7,799 bases of DNA from Verrucomicrobiales bacterium (GTDB taxonomy: Bacteria > Verrucomicrobiota > Verrucomicrobiia > Verrucomicrobiales > DEV007). The notes below the pieces were generated by a model. The model had not been told where the DNA came from, made no database searches, and was given only the letters and a program-made list of their open reading frames with translations. This document shows positions 6,181 to 7,799 of this stretch, one piece after another. The position numbers and the translations under genes are program-made. Within the stretch, counting starts at the first letter, position 1. Each line of letters starts with the position of its first letter. The stretch lies in contig JABDJT010000589.1 of assembly GCA_013003335.1 (NCBI GenBank), positions 1 to 7,799 of the forward strand. Direction: 5' to 3'.

Positions 6181-7068
6181 ATGGTTCTCCGAGTCCTGCC
6201 CCATCGATTTCCGTTTCCCGGTATTGCCGTTGTCGCACTCTGCCTCCTGGTGTGCTTCACGCAAACGCCGGCGTCCGCCCAACTCGACAGCCCGCTGGAA
6301 GGGCAGATTGAGCGCTACGTCAAATCCCTTCGCGGTCGGGGGGTGATTCGCGGACACGAACGAACGGCCTGGCTGGTCTACGATTTCACCTCGGGGAAAA
6401 AACTGGTCAGCATCAATGAGAATTCATCTCTGCAGGCGGCCAGCATGGTGAAGCCCTATCTCGCCCTGGCCTTTTTCCACCAGGTGAAAAACGGGAAGCT
6501 GATCTATGGGCCTTCCAGCAAGCGGCACATGGAGTTGATGATTCAGAAATCGAACAATGAATCGACCAACTGGGTGATGCGGCAGACCGGCGGACCGGCG
6601 GCAACTCAGGCGCTGCTGAAAAGACACTATCCCGATTTGTGCCGGCAACTGAGTCTCGTGGAATACATCCCGAAAAGTGGACGGACGTATCGGAACAAAG
6701 GCTCGGCCGGAGACTACGGGCGGTTTTTGATGGCCCTCTGGCGCGGGCAATTGCCGCAATCGAAAGAAATGCTCCGGGTCATGGGCCTGCCGGGATCCGA
6801 CCGGTTATACAAGGACGCCAAGCGCATTCCCTCCGGCACCCAGGTTTACAACAAGACCGGCAGCACCGCGATGTGCTGTGGTGACATGGGCATCCTGGTG
6901 GCCCGCGGCCGGAATGGGAAATACTACCCGTATGTCGTTGTCGGGATCATCCAGAGCGGCGTCCGCAACGGCTCGAATTACGGATCGTGGATTTCGCGGA
7001 GGGCGGATGTGATTCGCGAAGTGTCGAACATCATCTACCTCGATCTCAAAAAGCGGCACTCCCTGTAA
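6181..7068 (+). CDS. Exported class A beta-lactamase-type serine hydrolase
   Basis: This 295-residue protein has the three motifs of penicillin-recognising serine enzymes in order: SMVK with nucleophile Ser88 and Lys91, SNN at 124-126 (the SDN position), and KTGS at 225-228. Residues 1-33 form a signal peptide ending PASA, so it acts in the periplasm. A Glu (161, in VEYIP) lies roughly where class A enzymes have Glu166, but the ExxLN motif is absent and Lys occupies the place of Asn170, so efficient beta-lactam hydrolysis cannot be assumed. A peptidoglycan D,D-peptidase-like or other hydrolase role is equally possible. A Cys-Cys pair (232-233) follows KTGS, before GDMGILVA. The ATG at 6181 is chosen over an in-frame TTG at 6100 because it directly precedes the signal peptide. 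The C-terminus (KKRHSL) appears complete. No Shine-Dalgarno is evident. Confidence 0.88.
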   Translation: MVLRVLPHRFPFPGIAVVALCLLVCFTQTPASAQLDSPLEGQIERYVKSLRGRGVIRGHERTAWLVYDFTSGKKLVSINENSSLQAASMVKPYLALAFFHQVKNGKLIYGPSSKRHMELMIQKSNNESTNWVMRQTGGPAATQALLKRHYPDLCRQLSLVEYIPKSGRTYRNKGSAGDYGRFLMALWRGQLPQSKEMLRVMGLPGSDRLYKDAKRIPSGTQVYNKTGSTAMCCGDMGILVARGRNGKYYPYVVVGIIQSGVRNGSNYGSWISRRADVIREVSNIIYLDLKKRHSL

Positions 7069-7086
7069 ATTGGAATCGCGCCGAAG

Positions 7087-7799
7087 TCAGGCGTCGATGA
7101 GCCTGCCAGCCAGGTCGAGCCCGCTTTGCAGCGCCAGCGAAACCCGACCTTTGCCGGTGGTCGAGTCTCCGGCGATATGAATCCCCGTCGATTCCGCAGT
7201 CCGCGCGGCGTTGGCGTCGAGAATGCCGGTGGGGAGCGAAAAGCGCCATCTTTGTGCGTCGTGCCAGATCGGTGTGGCACTTTTATCCAGCAATTGCATC
7301 ACTTCACAATTCACCTTCTCGATCAATTCGTCGGCCGGGACATCGTAGTTTTTCAATGTCCAATCCGGCTGCATCTGTGCCATCACTACCGTGAATTCCG
7401 AGGAAATCCGGTCCGGCTTGGCGTTTTCATGAGAAAGCCAGGCGATGGGGTGCTCCCGATCCGGGTTCACCAGCGCATATCGCTCTTCGTCGCTCCAAAC
7501 GTCATCGGCACGGCCATATCCGATCATGAAACTCCACTGGGACTGGAATCGGGTTGCGGAAAGCGCCGCCTTCAGGCCGGCCAATTCAGGGGGTTCCGCA
7601 GGGAGCAATTCGGCGGCCTGCGGGGCCGGGAGGGCAAGCACAACGTCGTCAAATTCTTCACCGACTCCATCGCGAGAGTCGGGGTCGATCTGCCACCTGC
7701 CGCCTGGACCGCGATTGATACCGGTCACCAGCGTTTCCCGGTGAATTTTGCAGCCGGCTGATTCGGCGAGCAGGTTCCCGAGCGTGCTGATCCCATTGG
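7087..7799 (-). CDS. Renalase-like NAD(P)/FAD-dependent oxidoreductase (5' partial)
   Basis: Only the C-terminal part, about 237 residues, is in the window. The frame stays open to the right edge and reads NGISTLGNLLAESAGCKIH upstream of a GTG at 7728. This matches the segment after the first substrate region in renalase-like flavoproteins, so the real start and the N-terminal FAD-binding GxGxxG fold lie outside. Visible marks are FDDVVLALPAPQAAELLP, the usual strand-and-helix after the central domain, and near the end IHIAGDSTTGKGRVSLALQSG, the C-terminal FAD-contact segment where relatives read AGDxxxxxRVExAxxSG. Length and pattern fit the predicted NAD/FAD-dependent oxidoreductase group of the amine-oxidase superfamily; substrate unknown. 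It converges on the serine hydrolase gene with an 18-base gap and no clear terminator. Confidence 0.83.
   Translation of the reverse strand, partial: NGISTLGNLLAESAGCKIHRETLVTGINRGPGGRWQIDPDSRDGVGEEFDDVVLALPAPQAAELLPAEPPELAGLKAALSATRFQSQWSFMIGYGRADDVWSDEERYALVNPDREHPIAWLSHENAKPDRISSEFTVVMAQMQPDWTLKNYDVPADELIEKVNCEVMQLLDKSATPIWHDAQRWRFSLPTGILDANAARTAESTGIHIAGDSTTGKGRVSLALQSGLDLAGRLIDA

Noticed and set aside
7069..7110. Terminator between the serine hydrolase and flavoprotein genes
   Set aside because: A short CGCC/GGCG pairing exists but without a T-run on either strand, and it runs into the flavoprotein coding end.
7126..7761. Open frame on the + strand (about 211 residues) opposite the flavoprotein
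   Set aside because: Antisense to a region with clear flavoprotein motifs; its own translation shows no recognised pattern.

Overview
The window reads as chromosomal DNA of a PVC-group bacterium, most likely a Verrucomicrobiota member. The support is a PVC-type membrane-bound-dehydrogenase-like protein with a copper domain, several secreted proteins of types common there, an overall G+C near 60% by hand counts, and starts that mostly lack a clear Shine-Dalgarno. No RNA gene, transposase, CRISPR array or origin was seen.

Layout from left to right: (1) the 3' part of a large secreted beta-propeller / HEAT-like / azurin-type cupredoxin protein (+, cut by the left edge); (2) a convergent, lower-G+C standalone HNH endonuclease gene (-); (3) a divergent two-gene signalling operon (+), made of a cytosolic Ser/Thr kinase fused to an HPt-like domain and a standalone CheY-like receiver; (4) a two-gene operon on the - strand encoding two secreted proteins, a CBM6-like jelly-roll protein and an unrecognised periplasmic protein, joined by a 4-base stop/start overlap; (5) a 182-base divergent intergenic region with a strong inverted repeat; (6) an exported class A beta-lactamase-type serine hydrolase (+); (7) the C-terminal part of a renalase-like FAD-dependent oxidoreductase (-, cut by the right edge).

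The strongest candidate for something undescribed is the kinase/receiver pair. The kinase keeps every catalytic motif. Its HPt-like tail has the family pattern, but Arg sits where the phospho-accepting His should be, and the tail contains no histidine at all. The receiver encoded 21 bases downstream keeps its phospho-acceptor Asp and its acid, Thr and Lys residues. This suggests that a Hanks-type kinase and a two-component receiver are physically linked by a pseudo-HPt docking domain rather than by ordinary phosphorelay. Secondary points are the low-G+C HNH gene with a repeated 7-mer in both flanks, and the inverted repeat in the 5999-6180 intergenic region.
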